Below, in pieces: positions 45,586-60,979 of a stretch of 64,000 nucleotides of DNA (the stretch's first letter is position 1; the number at the start of each line of letters is the position of its first letter). The stretch is from Iris pallida (lineage: Eukaryota > Streptophyta > Magnoliopsida > Asparagales > Iridaceae). The stretch is taken from assembly GCA_029216955.1 (NCBI GenBank), contig JANAVB010010791.1, positions 9,959,721-10,023,720 of the forward strand, written 5' to 3'. Under the pieces are notes generated by a model. The model saw nothing but the letters and a program-made list of their open reading frames with translations. It searched no databases and was not told the origin of the DNA. The position numbers and the translations under genes are program-made.

Positions 45586-48023
45586 TATCATGACTTGCAC
45601 CCGATATAGGGGCACAAGTGCGTGAAAGCGTCCAGCCTACGCCGCAGCATCGACGGTAGAACGCTGTCTAGGTTTGCTAAACTAACTAATAATATAAATA
45701 TTATAACCTGTCAAGATGGTCAACTCCAAACGGAGGACAAGTAATGACAATATATCCATACTCAATCACAATACTATAAGGAGGATAAATAGCACGAAAA
45801 GATAAAGACAACATGAAATAAAAATTCAGATAAATCTGATATAGTAAAATTATACAAGTCCGGATGGTCTCAGAGTCAACAATCTCAAATACAAATCTCA
45901 AAATAATAAACAGGCCAAAAGTCATCAACTGGAGACAAATCCAGTTCAAACCTAGCCTAAATAAATTGCTAGATAAGCCTCCTCAGCTGGAGCTAAGCCC
46001 TCCTCAAACAGAGTCTCCCAACCTACGTCTACTATATCTCGTGGGCTGTAATAGGTAGGGAAACCGTCATCTGAAAAATATATCCAGTCAGAATTGGAGC
46101 GAGCACACCACTAACAGTAGTTCTAGTTAATTGACGAAAACTATAAAACTGTAAGTACAGAGTACGATAAATGATAAAGAAGTAGAACTATCAATATGTA
46201 ATCGTAACCTGACAATGGTACTATGTAGAATGAACGATGTGAAGAGCACAATGTACAAGAATGAAAATAAATAGACAACATGTAAGTACAGTCTAGGAAA
46301 TATGACGGGAACAATAAATACTATAAATAATATGTGTTTGAAATACTAGTCTCAAGATGTGATCGGCTTGGGAACTTGTACAATAGCTAAGTGGCCTGGT
46401 TAATCATGCGTGAGGTATACGATTAACACTTATAATGTCTACAATTATAATAGGGATTTGATCACATCTCTTACTAGGATTTCTTCTGCCCCAACTAGTA
46501 CAGTGGATCCAACCATGACATATTACAATACACGAGCAAGGTTTTATGATACTATCACAAAAAATATCTAATGAACATGTCGTGTACGATGTCAATACGA
46601 TAACCATGGTAACATCTCATAACGGGATCCAGAAATACCAATTCGTGTGACCAACATGTCGAGAATCAAATATAGCATCGCTAAATACGAGAATCATAGT
46701 AGAAATCAAATAATGGAAACTATTAGAGAATATACTTGCCTGAGATCCGGTACAAAATATCAACAATGTTCGATACGATGCCGCGAAGACCTAAATATAG
46801 AATATTATACCATTGTCAAGTTTTGGAAGTGAAAGCAAGTCAAACTAGTCCAAACCTAGGCCAATAAGTCATTTCTAGGTCAAATTGGTCAAACTAGGTC
46901 AACTCTAGATCGAACTAGTCAACTTGGCCAAACTATCTATTTCTAGGTCAAATGAACCCACCTCTAGTATATTGGGTCCATACACTATGTTTCTAGGCTT
47001 TTCTAGCTATATGGAATGCTAGGGTATCTACACTATGACATATGCCTAGGCTTACAAGATGGTATCCCAACCTATTTACCCCAATACCTATATTTCCTAG
47101 GAATTTCCCCTTTACCTATCCTATATGTACCTTATCTATTATTTATGAAATAACTTATGGATAATACCCAACTCATATACATCACCCAGACTCATCACCC
47201 AACACCTTACCTATAATGTTATCCACCATTACCTATCCAAATACCTACACATGTGACCCAATACTTATCCTAACATTGCCTAACCAACCTTCTATCGATA
47301 AACTCCATTACCTATACATTAAACCCCCTTGCCTGCTATCAACCTAATGTAAGGGTTTGCACACACCCTTGGCACATGTCCTGCACAAATGTGTGCAAGC
47401 ACACACACAAAGCTCTCCTCTTGACTATCACCTCCAGTGTACACTGCCACTCCCTCCTATATGTTGCTAAAAACCTATCACTTGCTTGCAGAAAGCTTCA
47501 CCACCCTTGCACTTGCTCCCCCATACACTGGTAAGCTACCTATAGATTTCTCTTCCTACCCTGCACTTCATTTTACTGCAGTAGTCTCCCATATAGGCCA
47601 AAACAACCCCTTAATCCTCCTATCACTACCATACACTCTTCTTCTACTCTGTCACCTACTGCTGTAATTACCCCTCTCTTAAACACCATGCTGCTACAAA
47701 AACAGGTAGGACTGCTGTCCAAAAGCCTATCTATATACAAATCTACACATGCAACCCAAGTGCCTATCCCCTAACTAAATCTGTTGTGGCCAATTTTGGC
47801 TAACATCAACTCCAATAATGGCCTGCCAGCTCTGGTCTAAGGCCAAACAAGGCAAAGCATTGCCTGCACCTTCCTGTTATTGCTTGCCACTGTAATGCAT
47901 TGGCCAATCCTCTTCCCTCTCTTTATATCTGATCTCTCTCTAACCCTAATACCTATTCACAAACCTGTGAAGCCTTCCCCTCTATTGTCTGAACCCGAGC
48001 CCTACCTCTGTTTCCTGATGTTG
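45586..48023 (-). repeat. Truncated LTR of a LARD 2-related family, minus orientation
   Basis: Its left edge is the diverged reverse complement of the LARD 2 LTR end: the GTACCCACGTT...GGTGCGGGTCGTGACA region of 43255-43335 appears inverted at 45590-45670. Further inside, inverted matches include the ATTCTGACTGG region (46075-46095), the AGGCAAGTATATTCTC motif (46725-46745) and GTCAA-rich sequence (46850-46930). It breaks at about 48023, where LARD 3 LTR sequence begins, so it lacks its start. Confidence 0.6.
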
Positions 48024-50922
48024 CCACTCACATGTCCCTCTCCCTATACATATCTATCTCTCACTCTCTTCTTTCCAACTCTCACTCCTCTCACTCACAT
48101 CCGTACACCCCACAGCCGGACCCACTGCCGCTCTCGCCACGACTGCTGCTGCCGGCCGACCGACCCCTCCACCGCCGGCGGCCTCCCATCATGGCCGCTC
48201 ACCACCACCACCACTTCCCTTTTTCCTCTTCCTATTTTACGTATAATCCCTTCCCCCAATTTTTTTTATAATTTTTCAAATAAAACTTAGGTCAATTTGT
48301 CCTTCTATATAATTCATTAATTATTCTCAAATTTCTGAATAAAATTCACTGAAGAAGAGAATTGGGGAAAACAAAACTCTAGTTTCAATTGGAAATCAAA
48401 GCAAGGCAAGCCCTCTTTCTTCTCTATTTTAAATCCTCTATAATTTTTAATTTTTTTATTATATATTGTCAATTTTATTATATATGATGTTCAAGTAAAA
48501 TCTAAATAAATAAATATAGGGTTATGATTCATAGTTTATATTGTTTTTAGTAAAAATGATTGACTAGGGATATAGGGTTCATAGAGATGGATACGAACAC
48601 GTATGCCCGAAGGAATTTGATTAAGTTGACACGGATACTTGTGTGACAAAATATGGACACGATACGGACAAAATGATATAATTCTATAATCTAATTTTAA
48701 ACTGGTTGATTGTTAGAATTTGTGTGTAGATTATTATATCATATGTTCATATTAGAAATTTTATATAATTTGATAGACGTGTGGTATTTATATAATACCA
48801 TGTCCTACTTGGTATCAAAATACATAGGATATGTTTATGGTTTCGCTTCGAATCACATATGTATACATATAGTCCGATTAAACTTAAACCCTATTAGTTA
48901 TATGAATTTTCTCATTTTTGTCATAAGTGAATTAGTTGAAAAATGCATCAATTTCTGTCCAAAATTGAAATAAATTCTAAAACGGCTACCTTTAATTAAA
49001 TTTTGGTTATATTAGAGAGATAAACTAGTATAAGCCCTCTGATAGGCTTAGGTTGTTTCCAGACATGAAATTAGCCTCGTTAGAATTGCACAGGACTTCT
49101 AAATTTGATAAGGTAGAATTTAATTTTCCAAAAATTTAGTTTATGTACTATTTATGAGATCCAAATCTTGGATAATCATGTATCACAATGACATAAACAC
49201 TATGCTAGAATTAGAAATTAAGAGATTTTGATCCTAAAGTAAGGTAGTGACCAATACATTACGAATATGATATTTTTATAATTGTATATATATTCCAATA
49301 TGTGTGATTTTTCATGATTATGGATTTAACTAACTTTATATTTTGTTTCTATTATAAATTTCTTACTAACTGAAAATTACTTTCTTAAACAAAGTGGAGC
49401 AATTGCAAAATAGCTATGGTGATACACTTCGGTAAGGAAATTTCGTCCTTGGAAGCACTAATTTTATTGTTTATATCAATACCTTTAATTGCGTGTGTAC
49501 TGGTGTTGAGAGTTGCTCCACCGAAGGGGTCGGCGTACTCGAAAATTCTACGGAGGGTTGCTCCAGGTGTGTTTTATACTCTTGTGAAAATTTTGGGCTC
49601 CAAAATACAAAGGAGACTGCCGAAATTTTTGAGAAATTCCAGAGTTAGCCATTTTTTGGAAGTCGAAATGGTTAAACCCTAGTTCCTAAATTTAATCAAT
49701 TTTCTATTACAATTCTGATCCTGAAATCCTTAAGAGGGTTACCTTAGGCACACAAATTCTAGTTTGACAATATTTTTCGCTAAAGAGAAAAATCTCATGC
49801 TTAACTATATTTTCGTTTTATGTGTGTTTCCTATCACACTAAGAATGAAATTCAATTTGAATTTAAACCATAACTTAGAGTACACTGTAGATTAGAATTG
49901 TATCGGGATGGGAGAGAAACCTTTGGATCATACCTTCGAAATCTTTGCAATATTATATTTACAAAACTGATCAATTCCTATTTATCGGCATTCGTACGGC
50001 CATACGATGTCCGAGGTGTGGCTTAGCTCACTTTTTTGTTTTCTATTGGATTCTGAATCCCCGAATTCGGCCATGTAATGTCCAATGTAGTCTGGTTTCG
50101 ATATTCTTGAAAAAATTTAAGTCATACGACAATTGTTATAATATTTGATTTCGATAACTCGGAAAACAACTCATGTGTTATCCTGATTATATCACATCTT
50201 TATGTGATTCCTGATACTAATGGGACGGATAAATCTAAGCACCGCCCATTAAGTATGAAATTGATCCCGGGTAAATGGAATTATTATCAAGAAAATAGAG
50301 GTTGTATGATCCAGAAGTGTTTATCTAAATATTTGCATTTGTATATAAGATTTGTCTAAGGTTTACACATTTATACCTAACACCTGAATTTTTTTGGGAA
50401 GAGATGCTAATACTATAAGAAATTTTTTATCAATAAATCTACTTTTAAAATTATCCTTTCCTCCAGTTCAATTTTGATAATTTTATCATCTTACCTTACC
50501 CTACTTAACTCATTCCTTGACTGAGGGCTTGTTCATCGTATTAACAACCTAGTTTTGTTTACTAGGTTTTGATAAAGTTCATGAGGGAATGCCAATGTAC
50601 ACTGAAGAGAAGCTTAATGAATAAGACAAAGATGAGGTCGACCTTGGGCATTAGCTAGAATTATTTTGTAACTGGTTGTGTATTATATGTATTGGTTTAA
50701 TGGTTGTAATTTGGTAGAATAACAAAATTTTATATTTATAGTTTAAGAATATCCTTTAATCAAACTGTTATTTATTATTTTATGCATCATGTGACCTGTG
50801 ATCAACCTATCCTAGAACCCTAGGGCGACAATCGCGAATATGAGTATTGGAGTATTCATATGCCGCAGCCTGGGGATGTTGTTACGTACTCAGCTCGTCA
50901 TATTTTGGGAGCGGGGTGTGAC
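48024..50922 (+). repeat. LARD 3 LTR copy a, 5' truncated
   Basis: It matches 53308-56204 along its length but lacks about the first 505 bases of the LTR, including the TA microsatellite. It ends GGAGCGGGGTGTGAC; two bases of the usual GTGACACG terminus are missing. His-run and Pro-rich open frames near 48180-48270 come from CAC/CCT repeats. Nothing here resembles a host gene. Confidence 0.85.
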
Positions 50923-52802
50923 GTCTTTTTAGTGGTGGCCTATGCAGGTCTCAAAAAAATAGAAAACCTAGGATAGGATTGAGGCCAAGCTTTTGGGTAG
51001 ACCTATATAGGTTAAGCTATAGAACCTAAGATACGGTCTTAGGAAAAGTCTACAAAGAACCGTAGGTTAGGGAATACTCCACAAGTTTCATCCCTAGATT
51101 GTGTTTAATTCTGTTTATCCTATCCTTACCTAATAGATTTCCTATAGTGATTCCACATAGTTTAAAATACTAACCTATGACTGCCATTAAGGATGTAGAT
51201 GATATTAGGAAAATCATGGGTAGTATAAGGATAAATATGGCTCGAAAATATAGGTCGAGTAATTTGTAGAGAGTTAGACAAATATTCTTATTAGAGTGGC
51301 CTAGTGAAGGATTGCAGGAAGTTCTTAAGGGTCTTGAACCTTGTACCTTTAGTAAACCTGGGGTTAGATTTATCTAGATATTATATAGGTTGTGATAGTA
51401 AAGGGAATAAGGACTACCTAGCAAATAGACCAATAAGGATCTAAGACTTTATTTAGAGTAAGTGTAGTATGTTTTGTAGGATTAACATATATATAAATAT
51501 ACCTTGGAAGAATTATTAGGTAAGTTAGTTCTAATAGTATCTTAATTAAGGTATAGGCGTAAAATATGTTACATATAATATTGTATAAAGATAGCTAACT
51601 GAGTGTAGTTTGACTCCTTGGTATCTTGATATTACCAATTCTTAAATTATGATTCGGCCTCTTGTCAGATTATATTCTCTATTTTCACAAATTCCCAACT
51701 TCCCTAAAAAATTTCAATCTCCTTGTTTCAGCTAAATTTCTTTGATTTAGAATTTTGAATTATACTTGTTTCTACATCTAATTTTATTTTTCAGCAATAT
51801 CTTCGAACCTAGTAATTGTCCTCCACCTAAATACTCATGTATGCATTACTCATTGATTTTTATTGGATTTTTCATGAAGCATTATTTGATTGGATTTGTA
51901 AATGAATTTCATGTGAAGGAATATTTATTTATTTTTGTGTGTTAAGAATCCGAAAAATTCTTCAATTGAATCGTGAAAAGAGAAGTTGTTGTAGCCATCC
52001 GGACTGGCGAGACACTACATTCTCCAATACGATTCAAGAATTTAGTAAGATTACGGGGATCTCGATAATGTTCTTCATAACTGGTATTCATGCTTGATAT
52101 TCTTAAATCAAGTTTGTTTTATCTTATTTTGGATTTGAAAATGGTTGGCCTGAATAATCTTATATGATATTTTGTATTTTGATACTGTAAATATATGAGA
52201 TTTATCTTACTAATTTTGTCAAAAGACTTTCTCCCATATTATATTATTATATATATTATTTTTGATACTATGATAAAATGAGGACGATGATCTTTAGAAA
52301 AGTTGAATTTAATATCGATATTTGAATCTATTTTGAATTACTGAAGACACCCTAACTTGTAAGACTACTTCACAATCATAGTTCCTCCTCATCTATGGGT
52401 ATCAAGGAAGAGGTAGCAAAAATCTGCAGTTACGAATCCTGATAGTGAAATGGTATCTTGATTGCAGCCATATGCACATTGGCGAGGCACAAGATTACTA
52501 TGTCACACCAGAAAATGAGAATAAGGAATATGATTTTGAATTCAATGATCGTACATGGTCATGGGTTGAAACAACATGGTATCTAACCATTTTATTTGAT
52601 TATATGAAATTTCAAGTATCTTTGATTTGTTACTATTTTCGTGAAGTTTTGATCAATATGTTTCAAAATATCTTAGATAAATACTCTATTTATGTAAGGT
52701 GGGTAGAATATCTTATTTATCCCGATATTGATTTTAAAATCCTACCTATAAAAAAAAATTTAATTAAATTTCGAGGACGAAATTTTTGTAAGGTGGGTAG
52801 AG
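50923..52802 (+). other. LARD 3 interior, copy 1
   Basis: It begins with GTCTTTTTAGTGGTGGCCTA (shared post-LTR block) and ends TTTCGAGGACGAAATTTTTG then TAAGGTGGGTAGAG (PPT region) before LTR b. The rest is AT-rich and non-coding. A frame at 52445-52807 has no recognised domain; its end simply reads through the PPT. Motifs GTAGCCATCCGGACTGGCGA (51991) and GCAGCCATATGCACATTGGC (52465) are shared in part with other elements here. Confidence 0.75.
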
Positions 52803-56204
<3,402 letters not shown>

Positions 56205-57542
56205 CGTCTTTTTTGTGGTGGCCCACGCAGGTCTCAAAAAAATAGAAAATCTAGGATAGGATTGAGGCCAAGCTTTTGAGTAGAGCTATACATGTTAAGC
56301 TTTAGAACCTAAGATACATTCTTAGAAAAATTCTACAAAGAACCGTAGGATAGGGAATACTCCACAAGTTTTATCCCTAGACTATGTTTCATTTCGTTTA
56401 TCCTATATCCTTACCTAATGGATTTCCTATAGTGATTCCATATAGTTTAAAATACTAACATATGACTGCCATTAAGGATGTAGATGATATTGGAAAAATC
56501 ATGGGTAGTATAAGGATAGATATGGCTCAAAAATATAGGTCGAGTAATTTGTAAAGAATTAGACAAATATTCTTATTAGAGTGACCTAGTGAAGGATAGC
56601 AGGAAGTTCTTAAGGGTCTTGAACCTGTACCCTTAGTAAACCTGGGGTTAGATTTATCTGGATATTATATAGATTATGCTAGTAAGGAAATAAGGACTAC
56701 CTAACCAATAGACCAATAATGATATAAGACTTTATTTAGAGTAAGTGTAGTATGTTTTGTACGATTAACATATATATAAATATACCTTGGAAGAATTATT
56801 GGTAAGTTAGTACTAATAGTATCTTGCTTAAGGTATAGGCACAAAATATGTTACATATAGTATTGTATATAGATAGCTAACCGAGTGTAGTATGACTCCT
56901 CGATATCTTGATCTTACCAATTCTTAAATCATGATTCGCCCCTTGTCAAATTTTATTCTCTATTTTCACAAATTCCCAACTTTCCTGAAATTTCTCAATC
57001 TCCTTGTTTCATCTATATTTCATTGATTTAGAATCTTGAATTATATTCTTGTTTCTCCATCTATTTTTATTTTTCAGCAGTATCCCCGATCCCAGTAATT
57101 GTCCTCCACCTAAATACTCACGTATGCATTACTAATTGATTTTTATTGGATTTTTTGTGAAGCATTATTTGATTGGATTTGTAATTGAATTTCATGTGAA
57201 AGAATATTTATTTATTTATTTGTGTCAAGAATCCGAAAAATTCTTCAATTGAATCATGAAAAGAGAAGTTGTTGCAGCCATCCGGACTGGCGAGGCACTA
57301 CATTCTCGAAACATAATTCAAGAATTTAGTAAGATTTCGGGGATCTTGATAACGTTCTTCATAACTTGTTTTCATGCTTGATATTCATAAATCAAGTTTG
57401 CTTTATCTTATTTTGGATTTAAAAATGGTTGGCCAGAAGAATCTTATATGATATTTTGTGTTTTGATAGTGTAAATATATGAGATTTATCTTACTAATTT
57501 TGTTAAAAGACTTTATCCCATATTATATTATTATATATATAA
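56205..57542 (+). other. LARD 3 interior, copy 2, left part
   Basis: It starts CGTCTTTTTTGTGGTGGCCC, the shared post-LTR block, and follows interior 1 closely with scattered differences and no coding content. It is broken at 57540-57542 (TAA, target duplication) by the CACTA element and resumes at 62871. GCAGCCATCCGGACTGGCGA lies at 57274-57293. Confidence 0.8.
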
Positions 57543-57563
57543 TACTACCAAAATAAGTCAAAT

Positions 57564-57827
57564 CAGCGACGTATTTAGCGACTCCGTGAAATTTCGTCGC
57601 TAATGTTTGGAGTTTTAGCGACGTTAATATAAGACGTCGCTGTTTGTCGCCAACAGCGACTAATAGCGACGTCTAGCGTCTAGATTTTGTTAAATGGGGT
57701 AGTGCGTCGCAAGTTCGTCGGTACTCGTCGCTGATATAGCAACGTTTCGCGACACATTTTAAGTTGGGTCGCTATTTATTATATATCAGCGACGTTTAGC
57801 GACGTCCAATGCGGACGTCGCTAAACG
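57564..57827. repeat. CACTA subterminal repeats, left
   Basis: About 17-20 copies of GCGAC or GTCGC words, many as TAGCGACGT or ACGTCGCTA, occur in both orientations. In characterised CACTA elements such motifs bind the transposase. Their density here is the clearest family evidence besides the ends. Confidence 0.85.
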
Positions 57828-57839
57828 TTTCATATAGCC

Positions 57840-58560
57840 AGCGAGGGTTTCCTTTTCGATCATTTCACAATTTTTTCTCCCCAATTTTGGGCGCGCTCCT
57901 CCTTCGCGACGCTCCTCCGGCGATTTCCCTCCTCCTCCGCGGCGCTCCTCCGGCGATCTCCCTCCTCCGGCCTCCTCCTTCTCCTCCTCCTCCTTTCTCA
58001 GGTAGCTCCTCCTTCTCCTCCTCCTCCTTCCTCTGGTAGCTCCTCCTCAGTTTCTGTTCGTCTTCTAGCTCTCTCTCTCTCGCTTCTAGTTCGTGTCCAC
58101 GAGAGCGTGGACTCGCTACGGGGGACACGAGACTGACAGTGGACTCGCTGCGGGGGACACGAGAGTGTGGACTCGCTTCTAGTTAGTGTGACACCTATTT
58201 TGTTGGTTTGGACACGTCGTGTTCCACTGTGTGGACACGAGATTCACAGTGTGACACCTATATACTGAAAAATCTCATTTTTTTGGGCATATCAACTGTC
58301 AATTTGATGTTTTGCTTGGATTCGAATTCTAATTTAGGGTTCGAGCCCTATTTACTGATACTGGGAGTTTTTTTTTGGGCATTTTCAGGATTTTGAAATG
58401 ATGAATAAATTGACTAATAATTATTATCGAGCCCTATAAAATTTTAGCTATGTCACGAAGGATGGATATACTAATCCTGTGAATGAGTTTTCTCCTAAGT
58501 ATTCTCGACAGTTGAGTATGATTTAGCTCACTGACATTACTGAAATATGGGATAATTAGA
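57840..58560 (+). other. GC-rich leader region of the CACTA element
   Basis: It resembles a plant gene 5' region: a TTTTTTCTCCCC stretch, then CTCCTC-rich sequence with a tandem duplication of CGGCGCTCCTCCGGCGATYT-type text (57904-57965). A repeat of TGGACTCGCTRCGGGGGACA-type text follows at 58105-58165. It could be a captured promoter/5' UTR, but no gene is identified. Downstream (58166-58560) nothing is recognised. Confidence 0.35.
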
Positions 58561-58621
58561 CTTTCTGTTCAGTACCCTTTGACTGAATTAAGTTGACCTG
58601 AATACCATATTTTAAATCCTA

Positions 58622-58951
58622 AATCTACGGCACAACATCGTGATCAGGACAAGGTCCCTGCAGCCATTCGACCGGCGAGGCAGAAACTATGTAGCCGTAG
58701 ATAAAATTGACTGTCCTCCGACCCTCATCCCTCGGCAATGATGATACGACAACCTATCACTATATCTTATATATATAGTAGTAGATGACGTCTTAGTTTT
58801 ATATTATGTGAGTTCATCTTGATTCTGTTACATTCTTCAGATACTACATACGATAAGAACATATACTACACCATATGTACAGAACATAGATGATTCACAC
58901 TAATGTATGCTAGAATAAATTTTAGGGTTGTGTTCTGAGCCATCCGTTCTG
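58622..58951 (+). repeat. CACTA spacer repeat, copy A
   Basis: The first of four related units. It runs from AATCTACGG through CCTGCAGCCATTCGACCGGC, CTCGGCAATGATGATACGAC and ACATTATGTGAG-like text to TTGTGTTCTGAGCCATCCGT. The text between ATCTACGG and CCGTAGAT could form a stem. No frame is conserved. It precedes hairpin 1 by about 110 bases. Confidence 0.85.
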
Positions 58952-59063
58952 CTACTTGGCAAAAAATTGAATTTATTGTACTTTATCTGCTTTCGAAAAT
59001 GTACTCAAATTACATGATGGTTCCTTTAGTTAGCTTGCTTATGTTACAATTATATTAGCTTGC

Positions 59064-59481
59064 TTGAGTGTGTACGTCCTACTCAGATGGGTCTCTCACT
59101 ATTACTATTTTTTTCTGACAGCATGGTGGATGTGCTCCGTCAACAGATTCTTGCTCCGAGCCAAAACTTTGCCCCGGAGCTTAAGTGGACATCCTTGGTG
59201 TAGAGCTCGAGTGAGAGGTTCCTGACAGCATGGTGGTCTTCTTTGTCAAAGTATCCGTGCTCGTCCCACAACCAATGTGTGATGAGCACGGATACTTTGA
59301 CAAAGGAGACCACCATGCTGTCAGGAACCTCTCACTCGAGCTCTACACCAAGGATGTCCACTTGAGCTCCGGGACAAAGTTTTGGCTCGGAGCAAGAATT
59401 TGTTGACGGAGCACATCCACCATGCTGTCAGAAAAAATAGTAACGGTGAGAGACCCATCTGAGTAGGACGTACACACTCAA
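59064..59481. repeat. Hairpin 1: inverted duplication, about 201-bp arms
   Basis: The left arm (59064-59264) and right arm (59281-59481) are reverse complements with about seven mismatches, separated by a loop of about 16 bases. The word CTGACAGCATGGTGG occurs twice per arm. A partial third copy of the arm edge (TACGTCCTACTCAGATGG) follows at 59526. An arm frame containing MVDVLRQQILAPSQNF is open for about 30 codons, but I cannot identify a donor gene. Confidence 0.9.
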
Positions 59482-59661
59482 TCCCACTACTGATATCATT
59501 CTTGTAAAGGTGATCTCTCAGAGTATACGTCCTACTCAGATGGATCTGCAGAGTATCCTCTCAGATTGGGTTGTGTTCTGAGCCATCCGTTCTTACACTT
59601 AAAATACATATTAATTAGAACTGTGTTTTGTATTTTCGGGGAAACCAGGAATTTGATTTTG

Positions 59662-60011
59662 TATTTTGGTTTCTGTATTTTGGCTCCAGCTCCATTTGCA
59701 TTAATCTACGGTACGACATGGTCCCTGCAGCCATTCGACTGGCGAGGCAGAAACTATGTAGCCATAGATAAAGTTGACTGTCCTCCGACCCTCATCCCTC
59801 GGCAATGATGATACGACAACCTATCACTATATCTTATATATATAGCAGTAGATGATGTCTTAGTATTACATTATGTGAGTTCATCTTGATTCTGTTACAT
59901 TCTTCAGATACTACATACGATAAGAACATATACTACACCATATGTACGGAACATAGATAATTCACACTAATGTATACTAGAATGAATTTTAGGTTGTGTT
60001 CTGAGCCATCC
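59662..60011 (+). repeat. CACTA spacer repeat, copy B
   Basis: This shares with copy D an extended upstream part (TTTCTGTATTTTGGCTCCAG) and lacks about 13 bases (CGTGATCAGGACA) present in A and D. It ends GTTCTGAGCCATCC just before hairpin 2. Confidence 0.85.
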
Positions 60012-60019
60012 TTCATCTG

Positions 60020-60420
60020 CCCCCTTCCCTGAGCCATCCTTCATCTCTCATTTCCCTCCGGGTCCACTCTACTTCCAATCTCTTCCTCTTTATACACGGA
60101 TCTACAGAATCAATACCATCCGAGGAAGACAAAACTGAATCAGCATTATCTTCCGGATCGTCCTCATCAAGGCATAACGGGCTGCTCAGCGTGCCCAGCT
60201 TTTTTAACTTCTCGCTGGCTGCAGAGTCGAAATGGGAATGGGTCCTCTTTGCCGGCCCGGAGCTCTGACTCGCACTCGTCGCCTCGCTACCGGTTTCCTC
60301 TCCTCCTCTGACACGGGTCATAAGAAAAGAAATTTCGTACCTCTTCTTCACATAAACATCATTGCCGCCTTGTACTCGAGCCTCCTCGTCTGTGACGCTA
60401 TCTAACTTCTCGGTATCTAC
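60020..60420 (-). pseudogene. Captured gene fragment forming the left arm of hairpin 2
   Basis: An open segment of about 135 codons, beginning around the loop with KLDSVTDEEARVQGGNDVYV. It includes TSASQSSGPAKRTHSHFDSA and LDEDDPEDNADSV, and continues beyond the arm to about 60020 (KRKRLEVEWTRREMRDEGW). The Ser-rich, acidic and basic patches suggest a nuclear plant protein, but I cannot name the family. Because the open text extends past the hairpin arm on this side, the left copy is probably the original capture and the right arm the duplicate. Confidence 0.5.
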
Positions 60421-60743
60421 ATTGTAGGTACCGAGAAGTTGGATAGCGTCACAGACGAGGAGGCTCGAGTACAAGGCGGCAATGATGTTTATATGAAGAA
60501 GAGGTACAAAATTTCTTTTCTTATGACCCGCATCATAGGAGGAGAGGAAACCGGTAGCGAGGCGACGAGTGCGAGTCAGAGCTCCGGGCCGGCAAAGAGG
60601 ACCCATTCCCATTTTGACTCTGCAGCCAGCGAGAAGTTGAAAAAGCTGGGCACGCTGAGCAGCCCGTTATGCCTTGATGAGGACGATCCGGAATACAATG
60701 CTGATTCAGTTTTGCCTTTCTTGGATGGTATTGATTCTGTAGA
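60101..60743. repeat. Hairpin 2: inverted duplication, 320-bp arms, 3-base loop
   Basis: The left arm 60101-60420 and right arm 60424-60743 have exactly equal length and are separated by ATT. By eye they differ at about 14 of 320 positions and have no indel. Each arm keeps an open frame for a hydrophilic protein segment: the left arm read on the minus strand, the right arm on the plus strand. Transcription through it would give a near-perfect long double-stranded RNA. Confidence 0.93.
60424..60743 (+). pseudogene. Captured gene fragment forming the right arm of hairpin 2
   Basis: The inverted copy of the left-arm fragment, still open, with about ten amino-acid replacements (for example YMKKRYKI against YVKKRYEI). 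It has no start or stop context of its own and is not a gene. Confidence 0.5.
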
Positions 60744-60763
60744 GCCGGGAGAAGTGGCTCCTC

Positions 60764-60979
60764 CTCGGCAATGATGATACGACAACCTATCACTATATCT
60801 TATATTGTAGTAGATGACGTTTTAGTATTACATTATGTGAGTTCATCTTGATTCTGTTACATTCTTTAGATACTACATTCGATAAGAACATATACTACAC
60901 CATATGTACATAACATAGATGATTCACACTAATGTATGCTAGAATAAATTTTGGGTTGTGTTCTGAGCCATCCGTTCTG
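60764..60979 (+). repeat. CACTA spacer repeat, copy C, 5' truncated
   Basis: It starts at CTCGGCAATGATGATACGAC, so it lacks the part with GCAGCCATTCGACTGGCGAG. It ends GTGTTCTGAGCCATCCGTTC at the edge of hairpin 3. The TATATATA stretch of the other copies is reduced to TATATTG. Confidence 0.85.

Noticed and set aside
48180..48290. His-rich metal-binding protein near CACCACCAC
   Set aside because: A short CAC run in a non-coding LTR; the same tract in LTR b has different length and frames.
49416..49682. 88-codon frame repeated at 54693-54965, possible membrane protein
   Set aside because: Both lie at the same place in LTR copies a and b of a non-coding element; no domain, and similarity is explained by LTR identity.
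57865..58128. Glu/Arg-rich frame at the CACTA leader
   Set aside because: Low-complexity reading of CTCCTC repeats on the opposite strand.
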